From Zerene cesonia (lineage: Eukaryota > Arthropoda > Insecta > Lepidoptera > Pieridae), in assembly GCF_012273895.1 (NCBI RefSeq), contig NC_052119.1:1860001-1924000 (forward strand): DNA of 64,000 nucleotides. Direction: 5' to 3'. Shown here in pieces: positions 35,779 to 47,710 of the stretch (position 1 is the stretch's first letter; each line of letters opens with the position of its first letter). The translations under genes and the position numbers were made by a program. The notes beneath the pieces are model-generated. The model did not search any database. It saw nothing but the letters and a program-made list of their open reading frames with translations, and was not told the origin of the DNA.

Positions 35779-38312
35779 CTCGACAAAAATAACTCTTCTA
35801 TTCGACTTAGCTCAAAAAATGTTTTAATATCGTATGATTAAACATTCCTATACGTCAAATGAAAATTCTAAAAAAATATGACAATATAACTACTGAAGAC
35901 ACGTACAAATTTTTGAAATTGACACAAACAAAATGAATGAACAAAATTAAAGCATTCAAAGGAAACAATCATTATTATAATCGCCTAAAATCAATGGTGC
36001 GTAAACACTAACAGCATTGGAATTACGTAAACTTCCCGGTTGCCTGTCACAGCTAAGACCTGTTAAACTTTAGTAATTTAAAACTTCAGCATGAAAACAA
36101 TAAAGAGTTTATAAAAGTTATTTAATCGTCTTCATAGCAACTTCATTACAGAACTTCACAAACTTACTAATGACTACTACGGGGGTCTCTTGGTGAGTTC
36201 TAAGTAAAATCTAGTTAGGATACTATCTTTTGACTTCCGTGCTTGTCCTGATCAATTATTTTCCTTCCTAATTCCTCCTTAATTATCAATGTTTGTACTT
36301 TTGGATGCTTGACCTTTAGTAACAATTTAATTATTTCTAACAATTAATTTGCGTCACCAAATGTATAAACAAAAATCATTTGACGTAACAACGTTTGTCT
36401 CTTAGTCAGAAAATTAAACGAAAAAAAAATCTCCTACTTAACACTATATAATTATTTTCCACACAAAAGGGTCAAGCACGTCCCAAGTCGGAGGTACCAC
36501 TGCAAATTCTAAAATAGGAGCAGATGGCAACAATTTCCCATAAAAAAAACACATTCGAAGTGAGAACCTTCTTCGTTTTTTAGAATATATTTAGTGATGC
36601 TCGTGAAAAAGAAAGCTGTAAGTCATTACTTTCAGAAATCTTTAAAGTCTGTCTTAGATATATAACATGTATAACTTAATAACCCTCTCACATCACTTCA
36701 ATAATAATCAATTGTCAAGTTATTATTATAATATAAAATGTTCTTCTGTTGTGAAGGTTTATCTTGTAAGTACAACGTGCACATGAGTAGGTCTCTGTTT
36801 CACAAAGGTTTAATTAACTACACCATCATAATCGTAGATTGATTGGAAAACTGATCGCCCTGCAAATTAAGTTTTAACAGGCGTTAAGCGTCGCCTATTA
36901 AGTTCTATAAGGAGATAATTAACTAATTAACTACATATATATACTATTAAATAGATATGCTATTAACTAGATATAATATATAATGTATTCATATTTTTAA
37001 TGTAAAAACTAATGAAGAGTAGACATATCAAACAAATACATATATATATAATAGTCATTATTCTACTGTCACGTTAATCAAATGAAGAGAGGTGACTGTC
37101 ACTCAAATTAAATTGTAAATTAAATCAAATCAGAAGCTCTTTGTTGTGCATTTATACAGAAAAAAGAAATACAAATAAAAATATGTTACGAATATGAAGA
37201 GCAAATTAGGCGATCTTATCGCTTAAGCAGCGAAAGTATCTTCTATCGGTCATGATTTTATAATAAATATACATATTTTTAAAGATCTACCCAGTGTAAT
37301 GTCTGAAGCCAAAACCAACCATTATTATAATAACCTGCAACTTTTCTACAATCAAACTTATACCATCTGATACATTCTCAAAGAGAAATCGATACAAATA
37401 AAACCTCTGACACGTACACAAAATACCAATCTCTTTTAATCCTCTACCGTAAACTTAGTACCTATACTCTTCGAGAATGTTCGCGAGTTTTTCAGAAAAT
37501 AAAAAGCAAATTCTCAATACCCCAGTACAGATACTTCGGAATGGTGTGCGCCAAAGAATGTCTTTATTGCAGACTAGGAATTTCTCGAAGAATCCAATAA
37601 GGATCGGGTTAAGCATACTTCATAAATGTATAGACAATGTGATATATTATAAGAATAGTCTATCTTGTTTCATTAATTTCGATTTAATATTTTTAGACAT
37701 GGTATTATTAGCAAATATGTTTGCTTCATTTCAGATGCCAATATTTACTACTAAATCCCAATATCTACTACTATGATAAAAAAATACATTTAACAGTGAA
37801 ACGTAATTTTCGATATAATGAAATTGAGGTTTTGAGCTTACTTATGTTATATAGACTGTCTATATGGTTATCTATCCATGCTTTAAATTAAATCATCATC
37901 ATCAAAAAATAAACAGCCCAAAATTATATTCCATATTCAATATTATGCCTTTATAATTTTTCAATGCGAAAGTATTCAACCGAAATAAAATGGATTCACC
38001 GCAACGTAATACGCTCCAAATTTTAATGCACCTCGTATTTCAAAACTGTACCCACAAGAGATGAAAACCGCAGGCCACAGAAAGCTAATTTACATAACAG
38101 TCTTGTCGTGTTCCATCCAATCAGAGCGTTTGTGTGTTTGATGTTAGTGTTTGTTATGTCCTACTTTAGAGAACACAAACACGTATTTACAATCATTTGC
38201 GTTTGTAAAAATAAATTATACGTGTAACATCCCGTCTCTTTACTCTATACTCGTATACTCGTACATACCCTTACCATACTATATTATACATTTAACATCC
38301 ATTTATAAAGTA
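35779..38312. other. unassigned 2.5-kb stretch
   Basis: AT-rich. No repeat, exon or RNA gene is recognised on either strand. Confidence 0.5.
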
Positions 38313-38510
38313 CTAGCTGCGCCCCGCGGTTTCACCCGCGTAAGTCCGTATCCCGTAAGAATATCGGCATAAAAGTTGCCTATATGTTATTCTAGTTATC
38401 CAGCTGTCTACGTAACAAATAGTTTATTATTAGTTCAGTAGTTTTTGCGTGAAAGAGTAACAAACACTCACACATCCTTACAAACTTTCGCATTTATAAT
38501 ATTAGTAGGA
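38313..38510 (-). mobile_element. Lep1-type Helitron copy
   Basis: On the minus strand it runs from TCCTACTAATATTATAAATG to ACCGCGGGGCGCAGCTAG. It is nearly full length, with minor decay in the middle. Another TCCTAC lies 16 bp outside the 5' end (38521-38526). Confidence 0.88.
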
Positions 38511-38613
38511 ATAATAGAAAGTAGGATATGATACGATAATGATACTACGTTGTCACTATTCTGAAACAGAAAGTATCACTACAATTAAAGAAAAAATAAG
38601 ACACTTTTCAGGG

Positions 38614-38780
38614 CCTACACTAATGCTATAAAAAGGTAGAATTTGTATTTTTGATTGTTTGTAATGGATAAACCAAAGAACTACTCGACCGATTTTAATG
38701 TTCTTTCATCATTGGAAAGCTGCAACTTTACTCAGTGGCCATTTGTATGTACTACGAGCGAAACCGGGGCGAAGAGCTAG
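38614..38780 (+). mobile_element. Helitron-like copy, short CTAG family
   Basis: The copy runs from CTACACTAATGCTATAAAAA through CGACCGATTTTAATGTTCTT and GCTGCAACTTTACTCAGTGG to GGGGCGAAGAGCTAG, followed by T. It is the best-preserved forward copy of this family here. Confidence 0.8.
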
Positions 38781-39107
38781 TCATTAATAAATAAATGAAT
38801 TTTGAGTATACTAGCGTGATACTTGACTACTTCATTCCACTTCACTGATACATACTGATACTTCATTGAATATAAGTTATTTGTAAAAGAGAGACACACG
38901 GAACGCATACAGCGTCTTTGATATGTGATAATAGAAAATACCTACAATTATTGAAATACCCACGCCCCTTCCATAAAATCAACTAAAAGTATTTTCGTCA
39001 ATATCTTACTTAACACATTAAAATAGTTTTTATGTAATAAAATATGTATACTGTACAATATACATACTACGGTCGTGAATTACGAATAATTACGTGCATT
39101 TTTTATT

Positions 39108-39380
39108 GTGGGAGTCGAGCACGCTTCGGCGCGAATTGGGCCAGCTCGCACCGGGGAGTACCACACCCCCACAGAAAACCGGCGTGAAACAGTGGCATGC
39201 CACTGTGTTTCGTACGGTGAGTGGGGGAGCCGGAGGCCCGTTTCCTTTTCCTCACCCATCCTAGTCCATTCCTTTTCGCATTCACAGAGGTACTACCTTT
39301 CCGAATGTTCATGGGCGGTGGTGATCGCTTACCATCAGGCGAACCACCAGCTCAGCTGCCCGCTATGACATAAAAAAAAA
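39108..39380 (+). mobile_element. Metulj-like SINE copy with target-site duplication
   Basis: It runs from GTGGGAGTCGAGCACGCTTC to GCCCGCTATGACATAAAAAA. CATTTTTTATT before it and CATTTTATT after it form a likely target-site duplication of 9-11 bp. This supports poly(A)-primed (LINE-type) insertion and fixes both ends of the element. The palindrome is CAGTGGCATGCCACTG. Confidence 0.88.
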
Positions 39381-39787
39381 CATTTTATTAATAAATCGAA
39401 CATAATATTTGAAACATTCCAACAACATAATGCAATGTTACCATAACACAAATTACAATCCAGTCAATATTCTGGCAAACAAACAATTTATTTGGAACTC
39501 CGTCAAAATCAGCAACTCCAAATGGCGTCAATTTATGTAAAATCGTTATCGTTCGAACATGATTCCAAGTATCTTGTTTCGCAAATAATAATTTATGCCG
39601 GACGGTCCCAACATTTAGCACCCTATAAATATCTCCGGTGTCAAATAAAGCCAATGCTACGAGATTTATTGCCTCACTGAGACTGTAACCGTAAGCGTAG
39701 AATACTTGAAATTATTTGAAATTTTGAACTGATCTATGAATATTGGGTGTTATTTTTATGTTTGGCTTAAGTGGAGTTAAACCCATC

Positions 39788-39868
39788 ATCATCGTCAGCT
39801 AATATATGTTCCCACAGCTGGGACACAGGCCTCACCACTGAGCCACCAATGCTGAGAGACACTGGAGC
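39788..39868 (-). mobile_element. tRNA-headed SINE with its whole body deleted
   Basis: On the minus strand the head TTGGTGGCTCAGTGGTGAG joins directly to the tail GGCCTGTGTCCCAGCTGTGG and GCTGACGATGATGATG. In the copy at 21656 these parts are about 190 bp apart, so about that much has been removed here. Confidence 0.7.
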
Positions 39869-39986
39869 TAAACAATTAGTCTTTTAATAAAATAATTTAT
39901 ATTTATTAATGAATGCAAACATTAAATAAATAAATATAGGGAGTGGTATGGGAAACCACTGAAATCAACGTAACTAAAACTTATAA

Positions 39987-40323
39987 TTTTTTTTTTTTTT
40001 TTATGTCACAGTCGGCAATGGAGCTGGTGGGTCGCCTGATGGTAAGCGCTACCACCGCCCATGAACATTTGTAGAGGCATAAGGTCCAGACCTTACGCCT
40101 CTACAAATGGATTGCCGACTTTTTGGAAAGGGATTAAGAAAGGATTGGTGAGAGGAATAAAGGAAAGGACTGAGAAGGGAAGGAAAAGGATGTGGGCCTC
40201 CGGCTCCCCCACTCACCGAACGAAACACAGTAAAATGCTATTTCACGCCGGTCTTCTGTGGGGGTGTGGTACTTCCCCGGTGCGAGCTGGCCCAAGTCGT
40301 GCCGAAGCGTGCTCGACTACCAC
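39987..40323 (-). mobile_element. Metulj-like SINE copy, full length
   Basis: It runs from a 16-T tract and ATGTCACAGTCGGCAATGG to GCGTGCTCGACTACCAC. The hairpin GTAGAGGCATAAGGTC / GACCTTACGCCTCTAC is nearly perfect. Confidence 0.88.
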
Positions 40324-40675
40324 ATTAATGTTTACTTGTCATATTATAGAAAACCCTGATATCCGTATCAATAGAGTCAATACCTCGACACGGTTGCTTT
40401 TCCTTCCACCTATAACAGCACAGAAGCTACAACGCAAAAAGTAGGATTTCGTTAAGCGAACATCTGGCTATTGAACATCACATATGAAAATATGATAAAA
40501 TGAGACCAGACCAAGACAAATAACACATAAACACAGCTACAAAAGCTACAGTTAAATTACTGAAAAACCCTTCATCAGCAATTGCTTTTTTTGGTATGAA
40601 AATAAATATTTTACAAAAATAAATAATTATTAAGAATTTGCCGCGTTCCATTGATACTTCATAATTATAATCATA

Positions 40676-40801
40676 CTAGCTGTGACCCGCGGTTGAAACC
40701 GCGTAAGTCCGTATCCCGGTATAAAAAGTGCCTATGTGTTATTTCAGTTGTCCAGCTATCTACGTAGCAAAATAGTATTATTATTCACCAATAGATGTCA
40801 G
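40676..40801 (-). mobile_element. internally deleted Helitron copy with alternative 5' segment
   Basis: The 3' half (GTAGATAGCTGGACAACTGA to GGTCACAGCTAG) is present. Its upstream part is TGACATCTATTGGTGAATAA, the same segment that precedes the copy at 27280. The usual first half of the element has been lost between ACTAT and TTTGCTACGTAG. Confidence 0.72.
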
Positions 40802-40851
40802 GAAAAAAAACACGAATAAAACACGAATATGACATTTTCTAAAAAAAAATT

Positions 40852-40945
40852 CCTAGCTAGATCGATTTATCGCCCCCGAAACCCCTTATATACTAAATTT
40901 CATGAAAATCGTTGGAGCCGATTCCGAGATTCCAATTATGTATAT

Positions 40946-40948
<3 letters not shown>
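40852..40948 (+). mobile_element. LINE-type 3' end leading into (TA)n
   Basis: CTAGCTAGATCGATTTATCG, ATTTCATGAAAATCGTTGGA and GAGATTCCAATTATGTATAT are a repeat end that runs straight into the TA tract. The tract is probably the element's own tail, later expanded. Confidence 0.6.

Positions 40949-40992
<44 letters not shown>
40949..40992 (+). repeat. (TA)22 microsatellite
   Basis: This is an uninterrupted TA run. Open frames here on both strands, encoding Tyr-Ile repeats, are artefacts of it. Confidence 0.95.
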
Positions 40993-40994
<2 letters not shown>

Positions 40995-41027
40995 AGAATT
41001 GCTCGTTTAAAGGTATAAGATATATAA

Positions 41028-41250
41028 TCCCTACTAATAGTAAATGCGAAAATATCTCTGTCTGCCTCTTTACGCCCAAACCACTTAACTGATTTGACAG
41101 AAATTCGCTAAAGAAATAGCTCGAGATCTGAGAAAGGACAAAGGATAGTTTGATTTCCGGAAATCCCACGAAAACAGTGCATGTGGTCAAATCGCAAGAA
41201 TGCCTATCTTTTCCCTTACTACGCGGGAGATGTCGCTGGCAGAAAGCTAG
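41028..41250 (+). mobile_element. Helitron-like copy, CTGTCTGCCTCTTTACGC family
   Basis: It starts TCCCTACTAATAGTAAATGC and has GTCTGCCTCTTTACGCCCAA inside. It ends in GCGGGAGATGTCGCTGGCAG then AAAGCTAG, followed by T. Both termini fit Helitron rules (TC start, CTAG end). Confidence 0.78.
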
Positions 41251-41730
41251 TAATATAAATTGTATTTAATGCATTACATCATATTGATACGAAGTAATTT
41301 TATATGTGTGTTGTTATATATTTATACAATTGTATACAAATTAGATGAGTGAGTTTGATTTTAAATAAGTAAATAATTCTGTAGTCCATAATATCCGCCA
41401 TAATAAACACTGACAAATAGAGAACATTTTTATAAAATTTAATCTAAGATATATTCTATTCTTTGCTTACCTCTGCTTACATATAGCTAATAAATATAAA
41501 TAAATACTGTTAATGTACATTTTGGTTAATTTAATGCCAATTTGTAGGAATATAACTAAATAAACACAATAAAAAAAAACATTAAAAGTATCATTGTTTA
41601 TGGAACATTCGACTTTTTTTCTATTTTATGCGAGTGTTAAGCACCAAATATATTTTAAAATTATTTCAATTGCAGGTTTCCTTTTATTTTTTACTATATT
41701 CTTTCGAACATAAGTGTAACCAAAATATTT

Positions 41731-41884
41731 CTAGCTACGCATATGTTCTAGTTGACCTGGAAAATAGCCTGTTGCTCGGTTAAACAAATGAATGGCAAAA
41801 CAATTATTAAAATCCATTGAGTAATTTTTAAGATAAACGTAACAAACAAACAAAATTAATCCTCTGTATAATACTAGTACTAGT
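41731..41884 (-). mobile_element. degenerate Helitron-like copy, short CTAG family
   Basis: CTAGCTACGCATATGTTCTA at the left and AATCCTCTGTATAATACTAG at the right match the family ends. The body is diverged and ACTAGTACTAGTACAG ends the copy. Confidence 0.5.
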
Positions 41885-42276
41885 ACAGATTATATGAACA
41901 CTATATTCATAAAGCACTTCTTGTTATTCCCTCATAACATAACGTAATTAAGAACGCTTCTACAGTAACGCTCATTAGTAGTTTAAAAATTAAGCAAACT
42001 TTAACAATGCGGCAAGCATCGGTCCAGAGTTAGTTTGTTTACAAGTTTGTTCAAACACCTCTACCGAGCTGTATACTTCTGATACGATGAAGTTAATGAA
42101 TGTTAAGGAAGTTAATAAATGGATATGGTAACTAACACACAGAAAAATATAAATTATTTATCAAATCATTTACAATTATTAAATTACTTATAGCATAGCC
42201 TCTCTTATAAAGTATGCTTGATTATATTATCGTATATCTATATCTATATCTATTATCATATATCTCCTATATATTA

Positions 42277-42524
42277 TTTAAAAGTCAAAGTAAACTGACT
42301 GACTGACTGACATAGTGATGTATCAACGCACAGCCCAAACCACTGGATGGATCGGGCTGAAATTTGGCATGCAGATAGATGTAATGACGTATGAGTCCGC
42401 TAGGAAATGTATTCATAAATATATTTTTTTTAATTTTTACGCCCAAGGGGATAAAATTGGGATGCGAGTTTGTACCATGAAAATTTATTAGAACCACGCG
42501 GGCAAAGCTGCCAGCAACAGCTAG
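42277..42524 (+). mobile_element. Helitron-like copy, GACTGACTGACTGAC family
   Basis: GTCAAAGTAAACTGACTGAC opens the copy. GGGCTGAAATTTGGCATGCA and CCCAAGGGGATAAAATTGGG are in the body, and it ends in GCTGCCAGCAACAGCTAG, followed by T. Confidence 0.72.
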
Positions 42525-43791
42525 TTTGATTATAAAATCTTATATCTCAAGTTTCAATGTGTCGGTGTGTAGTTGTTTTTTCAATGAGATGGTCATATTT
42601 ATTTTAAGTGGCTCATTTGTTTCAAAAATATTATGATTTTATAGGCAACAACTTTTATACGTTTAAATTCTTAAAGAAACGCAAGATTTTCTCTATTTTT
42701 CACATTTCTTATATAAGTATATAATCAAAGTATAGCTCACCCCAATTAAAAGTCCCTTTTACACGATAAAGCACTTTAATAAAATTTACCAGTAAATGTT
42801 CAAACAAATTAGGGAATTCCTAAAAGAATTAAGTCAAGCGTATGGTGAAATCGTTTAATTTTCACGCCTGCTTGTTAACACAGCCATGTGAACGGAGCCT
42901 CGGGTGATCTTAGAAATTTTAAATTGTGTTAAATGTAAAAAAAATGCGTACTTTGACTTGGCGGCGATATTACATCTAAGAAATGTTTGCGTCCTCCGGT
43001 TGATTCGGGAATGGTTTGAAATTACAATCGTGTGCAAAGCCATGGGCAAAGTTTGTATGTAAATATTACAATTTATTTCAGAAGTTGTCTAACGTTAACT
43101 TTTTTATAATTATGCCTATTATTATCTCTGTTCTCTTTTCTTCTATTTTATTTATTGTTCATCACTAAAACCTGAATTATTATATTCTATACATTCTATA
43201 TAAACTATACTCACAATAAAGCATAGAAGTCCAGTTAATTACGTAACTAATAAATAAATAGACAAAACAGTTTGATTGCATTTTGTGGTAAAGTATTTAA
43301 AATGTACATTATATGCTGGTAAATAATTGTATAATACCGAAATATTATTAATTTGAATATCCTTAAAAAAATAAAATATATTAAAAGTATATGCTCATTT
43401 TCCTACAATATACAAGTCTTATCCTTCAAAAAACAAACGGTTGTATATGTATATAATAGCTATACTTATATATACAATAGAGCCGTTTGACAGCTTAATT
43501 GTAATGCAAAGAGAGGCCCGTCTGCCATGACAGATTCACTGTTTACACAGAAAAGATCAAAAAGGGACTTACCTTTATTCTAATTCCCTTTTTTCTTTAT
43601 TGAGCGCTTTGTTGTAAAACGATTTGTTGATTTAAATAAATCGCTGCTATTACCTTGTAATTTGCTGTTTATTAAATACATGTAAATTTATTCCAATAAT
43701 ATGATAATGGACCTCACAGAAAATATTTAATATTTTTCTCAGAAATTTATTTTTCCGTTTACGTCGTGCGGGATTTAATATGCATAGTAGT
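42525..43791. other. unassigned stretch
   Basis: Nothing recognised. The 64-codon minus-strand frame at 42855-43049 has no motif. Confidence 0.5.
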
Positions 43792-43999
43792 GAAGTCCCG
43801 TGTCCCCTAGTGGGGTATGGGGCAGATGGTGTACATCTGTTTCTCTGATCGATTTTTCTTTAGGGACAAGTAGGCGATCAGCCTTCTGTGTCCTGCCAGA
43901 CCGAGACATTTTTTTTTGTGCGTCCCCACCGGGAATTGAACCCAGGACCCCTCACGCGTTAACCACTGTACCAAGGAGGCGGTCATCCCCCCTAAATAT
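43792..43999 (-). mobile_element. tRNA-derived SINE with intact A and B boxes
   Basis: Read on the minus strand, TTGGTACAGTGGTTAACGCG (A box, plus-strand 43961-43974) and GGGTTCAATTCCC (B box, 43932-43942) form an internal pol III promoter. A short A run follows, then a non-tRNA body ending in CCCCACTAGGGGACACGGGA. The apparent long reading frame across 43800-44351 starts inside this SINE and is not a gene. Confidence 0.82.
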
Positions 44000-44728
44000 A
44001 TATAAGCACGTACCTTCATTACTAGTACTCATAAAACGTTCAAAAACAATGAGCACAAATTTACAAACCGTTACAAACGATCTTCATTTCGCAGTCCAAC
44101 GCTCCCCATTCAATAATTCGGCAAAGTCATCTCGTTTCATACTCATAAAAAGAAATAATGTCCCTGTCATAATCCAATCCAATTGTCATAATTTGTACGC
44201 GGCTGTTATCCGATGTTTATTGTTGATTTTATTAGACTCCGCGTTTGCAGAGCATGGGGATGATAAAATTGCTCGTAAAATCCTTACATGTGTATCGGTT
44301 TGTTCAACGAACCTACCCTTTAATCCCTCGATGTTACATCGTCAATATTGATAGGACCAATCATAGTAACTGGGATGATTTCCCTCTCAAACAATGGCAT
44401 ACAGTTGGCATACAATCTGGTGCTCGATCGACGGCCCGGAAAACTGTCGCTGTAGTTATTGTAATGGCGACTGTGTTTGTTTGGAGTCATATATTTGTTT
44501 AGATGCGACAAATTATATATCATACTTGAATAAAAACAACACGCATCAGTTGTCAAACTAAAATAGTATAATTTTCATTTTGTCATATTATCGACACAGT
44601 ATCTAATGTAATAAAAAAGCAGTCAAATTTAATTTTTATTTATATGGCATAGAAATGCACATAAATAAGAATAAATTTTTCTCAAAATAGTCAAAGTAAT
44701 CCTATAGATGATGATATCGTTTCAGTAA
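44000..44728. other. unassigned; overlapping open frames
   Basis: Frames on both strands (43800-44351 +, 44245-44502 +, 44320-44556 -) overlap and none shows a domain. The first starts inside a SINE. I consider them chance. Confidence 0.45.
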
Positions 44729-44738
44729 TCCTACTAAT

Positions 44739-44937
44739 TCCTACTAATATTATAAATCCGAAAGTTCGTAAGGATGTGTGTGTGTTTGTTGCTCTTTCAC
44801 GCAAAAATTACTTAACCGATTGCAATGAAATTTGGTACGTAGACAGCTGGACAACTGGAACAACATATAGGCAACTTTTTATCCCGATATTCCTATGGGA
44901 TAGGGACTTACGCGGGTGAAACCGCGGGGCGCAGCTA
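44739..44937 (+). mobile_element. Lep1-type Helitron copy
   Basis: Full-length copy from TCCTACTAATATTATAAATC to ACCGCGGGGCGCAGCTAG, followed by T. A duplicated TCCTACTAAT start lies at 44729. Confidence 0.9.
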
Positions 44938-45974
44938 GTTACAGATAATATTCAAACTTTCAATCGCATACGTACTTTTTCGTTAAAGACCTCATTATAG
45001 TTACCTATTTTTTACACAAAAAGAGTGAGATACCTTCTAGTAAAACTTAAATAAATAAACGTAACGTAAATTCCAATACTCAGTTAAATACCTACAATTG
45101 CGATGACGATTCTTCACCTAAACAAAAACGATCATACCGATTAAACATACTCCGAATATTTACAGAAAAGCACATATTTCAACTGTAATATACTTAAACT
45201 GAATAAGAAAGAGTTAAAAAGGAAATACAGTTCGAATATGATAATGCTTCGTCAGCAGCCATTGTGCTCTACTGAATCGGCTTACGCTGAATAGTATAAA
45301 AATTACAGACTTCAATAGTTCATTATGAACCGTTTATTCTTCTATGAGAGTTCCTTCAATTGGCATTTTCCGTTGGAAGTTTTTCACGTTATCTATTAAG
45401 CTGTCGTCGGTTTAACTAACAAGTAAATGTTGATAGTTTTAATATGTGAAGACAGTGACGGAGATCAGTTTTTTCATGGTCTGAAACTCACCCCATAGAT
45501 ATGTTCTGGACATCAACGAAAATTAAATATTTATTTTGTATTTAGTTTGTGCTTTACGACTTTACATAGTTTGAGCCTTTGTGGTTGCTTGGACAAAGTC
45601 CTCTTGCATGTCTCTTCTTTACTCGGTCTTCGCTAATTTATTTGTCTAAAGGATGAATTAACTGATTTATCTGACATTATTTTGATTAATGAAATGTTAA
45701 TGACATTTTTCATTAATTAATTCAACGACTTGTGTCATACAAACAACTTTGTAATTTATTAAGATAATCTAACAATCTTCACTATCTGGGCTTTGAGTGA
45801 TGACTTCACGTCACTAAATCAAAATAAATTTTAAAAAATAATACTTTACTCTCTTTCCAATATTAACGTACATTTTTTATTCAGGAAACTATATTTTGTT
45901 TGAAGATTTATAAATAACAATTGTATAAAATAAAACAAATAAAAACCCACTGCAATCCAAACATAAGGAACAAG
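44938..45974. other. unassigned stretch
   Basis: Nothing I can name on either strand. Confidence 0.5.
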
Positions 45975-46024
45975 TGGGAGCAAAGCGAAACCGAGCCGAG
46001 CCGAGCGAGCCGAAGCGTGCTCGA
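45975..46024. repeat. SINE terminus in GC-rich repeat, cut by gap
   Basis: GAGCCGAAGCGTGCTCGA is the reversed 5' end of the Metulj-like SINE. It is preceded by GAGCCGAGCCGAGCGAGCC, a short GC-rich tandem run, and not by the element body. The 1000-N gap follows directly, so the orientation and extent of the copy cannot be told. Confidence 0.5.
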
Positions 46025-47024
46025 NNNNNNNNNNNNNNNNNNNNNNNNNNNNNNNNNNNNNNNNNNNNNNNNNNNNNNNNNNNNNNNNNNNNNNNNNNNN
46101 NNNNNNNNNNNNNNNNNNNNNNNNNNNNNNNNNNNNNNNNNNNNNNNNNNNNNNNNNNNNNNNNNNNNNNNNNNNNNNNNNNNNNNNNNNNNNNNNNNNN
46201 NNNNNNNNNNNNNNNNNNNNNNNNNNNNNNNNNNNNNNNNNNNNNNNNNNNNNNNNNNNNNNNNNNNNNNNNNNNNNNNNNNNNNNNNNNNNNNNNNNNN
46301 NNNNNNNNNNNNNNNNNNNNNNNNNNNNNNNNNNNNNNNNNNNNNNNNNNNNNNNNNNNNNNNNNNNNNNNNNNNNNNNNNNNNNNNNNNNNNNNNNNNN
46401 NNNNNNNNNNNNNNNNNNNNNNNNNNNNNNNNNNNNNNNNNNNNNNNNNNNNNNNNNNNNNNNNNNNNNNNNNNNNNNNNNNNNNNNNNNNNNNNNNNNN
46501 NNNNNNNNNNNNNNNNNNNNNNNNNNNNNNNNNNNNNNNNNNNNNNNNNNNNNNNNNNNNNNNNNNNNNNNNNNNNNNNNNNNNNNNNNNNNNNNNNNNN
46601 NNNNNNNNNNNNNNNNNNNNNNNNNNNNNNNNNNNNNNNNNNNNNNNNNNNNNNNNNNNNNNNNNNNNNNNNNNNNNNNNNNNNNNNNNNNNNNNNNNNN
46701 NNNNNNNNNNNNNNNNNNNNNNNNNNNNNNNNNNNNNNNNNNNNNNNNNNNNNNNNNNNNNNNNNNNNNNNNNNNNNNNNNNNNNNNNNNNNNNNNNNNN
46801 NNNNNNNNNNNNNNNNNNNNNNNNNNNNNNNNNNNNNNNNNNNNNNNNNNNNNNNNNNNNNNNNNNNNNNNNNNNNNNNNNNNNNNNNNNNNNNNNNNNN
46901 NNNNNNNNNNNNNNNNNNNNNNNNNNNNNNNNNNNNNNNNNNNNNNNNNNNNNNNNNNNNNNNNNNNNNNNNNNNNNNNNNNNNNNNNNNNNNNNNNNNN
47001 NNNNNNNNNNNNNNNNNNNNNNNN
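46025..47024. other. assembly gap, 1000 N
   Basis: Exactly 1000 N. It starts within a SINE terminus (GCGTGCTCGA) and is followed by AAAAAACAAG. Confidence 0.98.
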
Positions 47025-47212
47025 AAAAAACAAGAAGTTCGTTAGACTATACATGTAATAATGCCATAATTTTAAGATTTAATTTAAGGTAATTTATCTG
47101 ACAAGGGATTTCTGACATGGAACTCAGACTGTCCAACAGTCAGACATAAGGTAACTACAAACTTAAATATTTGGTAACTGAAATGACAGTAATTGTGCGT
47201 AATAAATATACA

Positions 47213-47416
47213 TCCTATTAATATTATAAATGCGAAAGTTTGTAAGTATGGATGTATGGATGTTTGTTACTCTTTCACGTAAAAACTACTGAACCAATTG
47301 CAATGAAATTTGGTACGTAGACAGCTGGATAACTGGAATAACATATAGGCAACTTTTTATTCCGATATTCCTACGGGATACGGACTTACGCGGGTGAAAC
47401 CGCGGGGCACAGCTAG
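47213..47416 (+). mobile_element. Lep1-type Helitron copy
   Basis: Full-length copy from TCCTATTAATATTATAAATG to ACCGCGGGGCACAGCTAG, followed by T. It carries the GTAAGTATGGATGTATGGAT variant of the 5' region. Confidence 0.9.
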
Positions 47417-47625
47417 TATGATATATGTGTGATGATGTATGTCTTAATATCAATGGTAATAAAATATTCATTTTTCCAATTTACATCGATAAACTTCGAC
47501 AATCGATAGCTACAATGGTATTTTACTGGTACACAAAATCAAACTATCATATTTTGTGTAAATCAGTATAAAGTATTACGTTAATTTATAATTAAACATA
47601 GTTAAGTATTAGATATACAAGATGA

Positions 47626-47710
47626 GATCACTGCTAAGTGATAAGGCCGCCAAACAAATTGTATACTTTATTATAATAATCATTATTATTATTTATAAGT
47701 TTCCTTCCAT
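47626..47710 (+). mobile_element. LINE-type tail fragment, related to 56712
   Basis: GTGATAAGGCCGCCAAACAA then TTGTATACTTTATTATAATA is the same tail in forward orientation, followed by an AT-rich run. Confidence 0.5.

Noticed and set aside
39103..39368. Overlapping open frames on both strands, repeated at 29788-30066, 35636-35827, 40061-40444 and 54521-54830, with similar peptides.
   Set aside because: All fall on copies of the SINE-like repeat. The similarity is repeat DNA, not a gene family.
40829..41190. Open frames with Tyr-Ile repeats on both strands.
   Set aside because: They are translations of the (TA)22 microsatellite.
43800..44351. 183-codon open frame, the longest without N.
   Set aside because: It starts inside a tRNA-derived SINE, shows no domain, and overlaps other chance frames on both strands.
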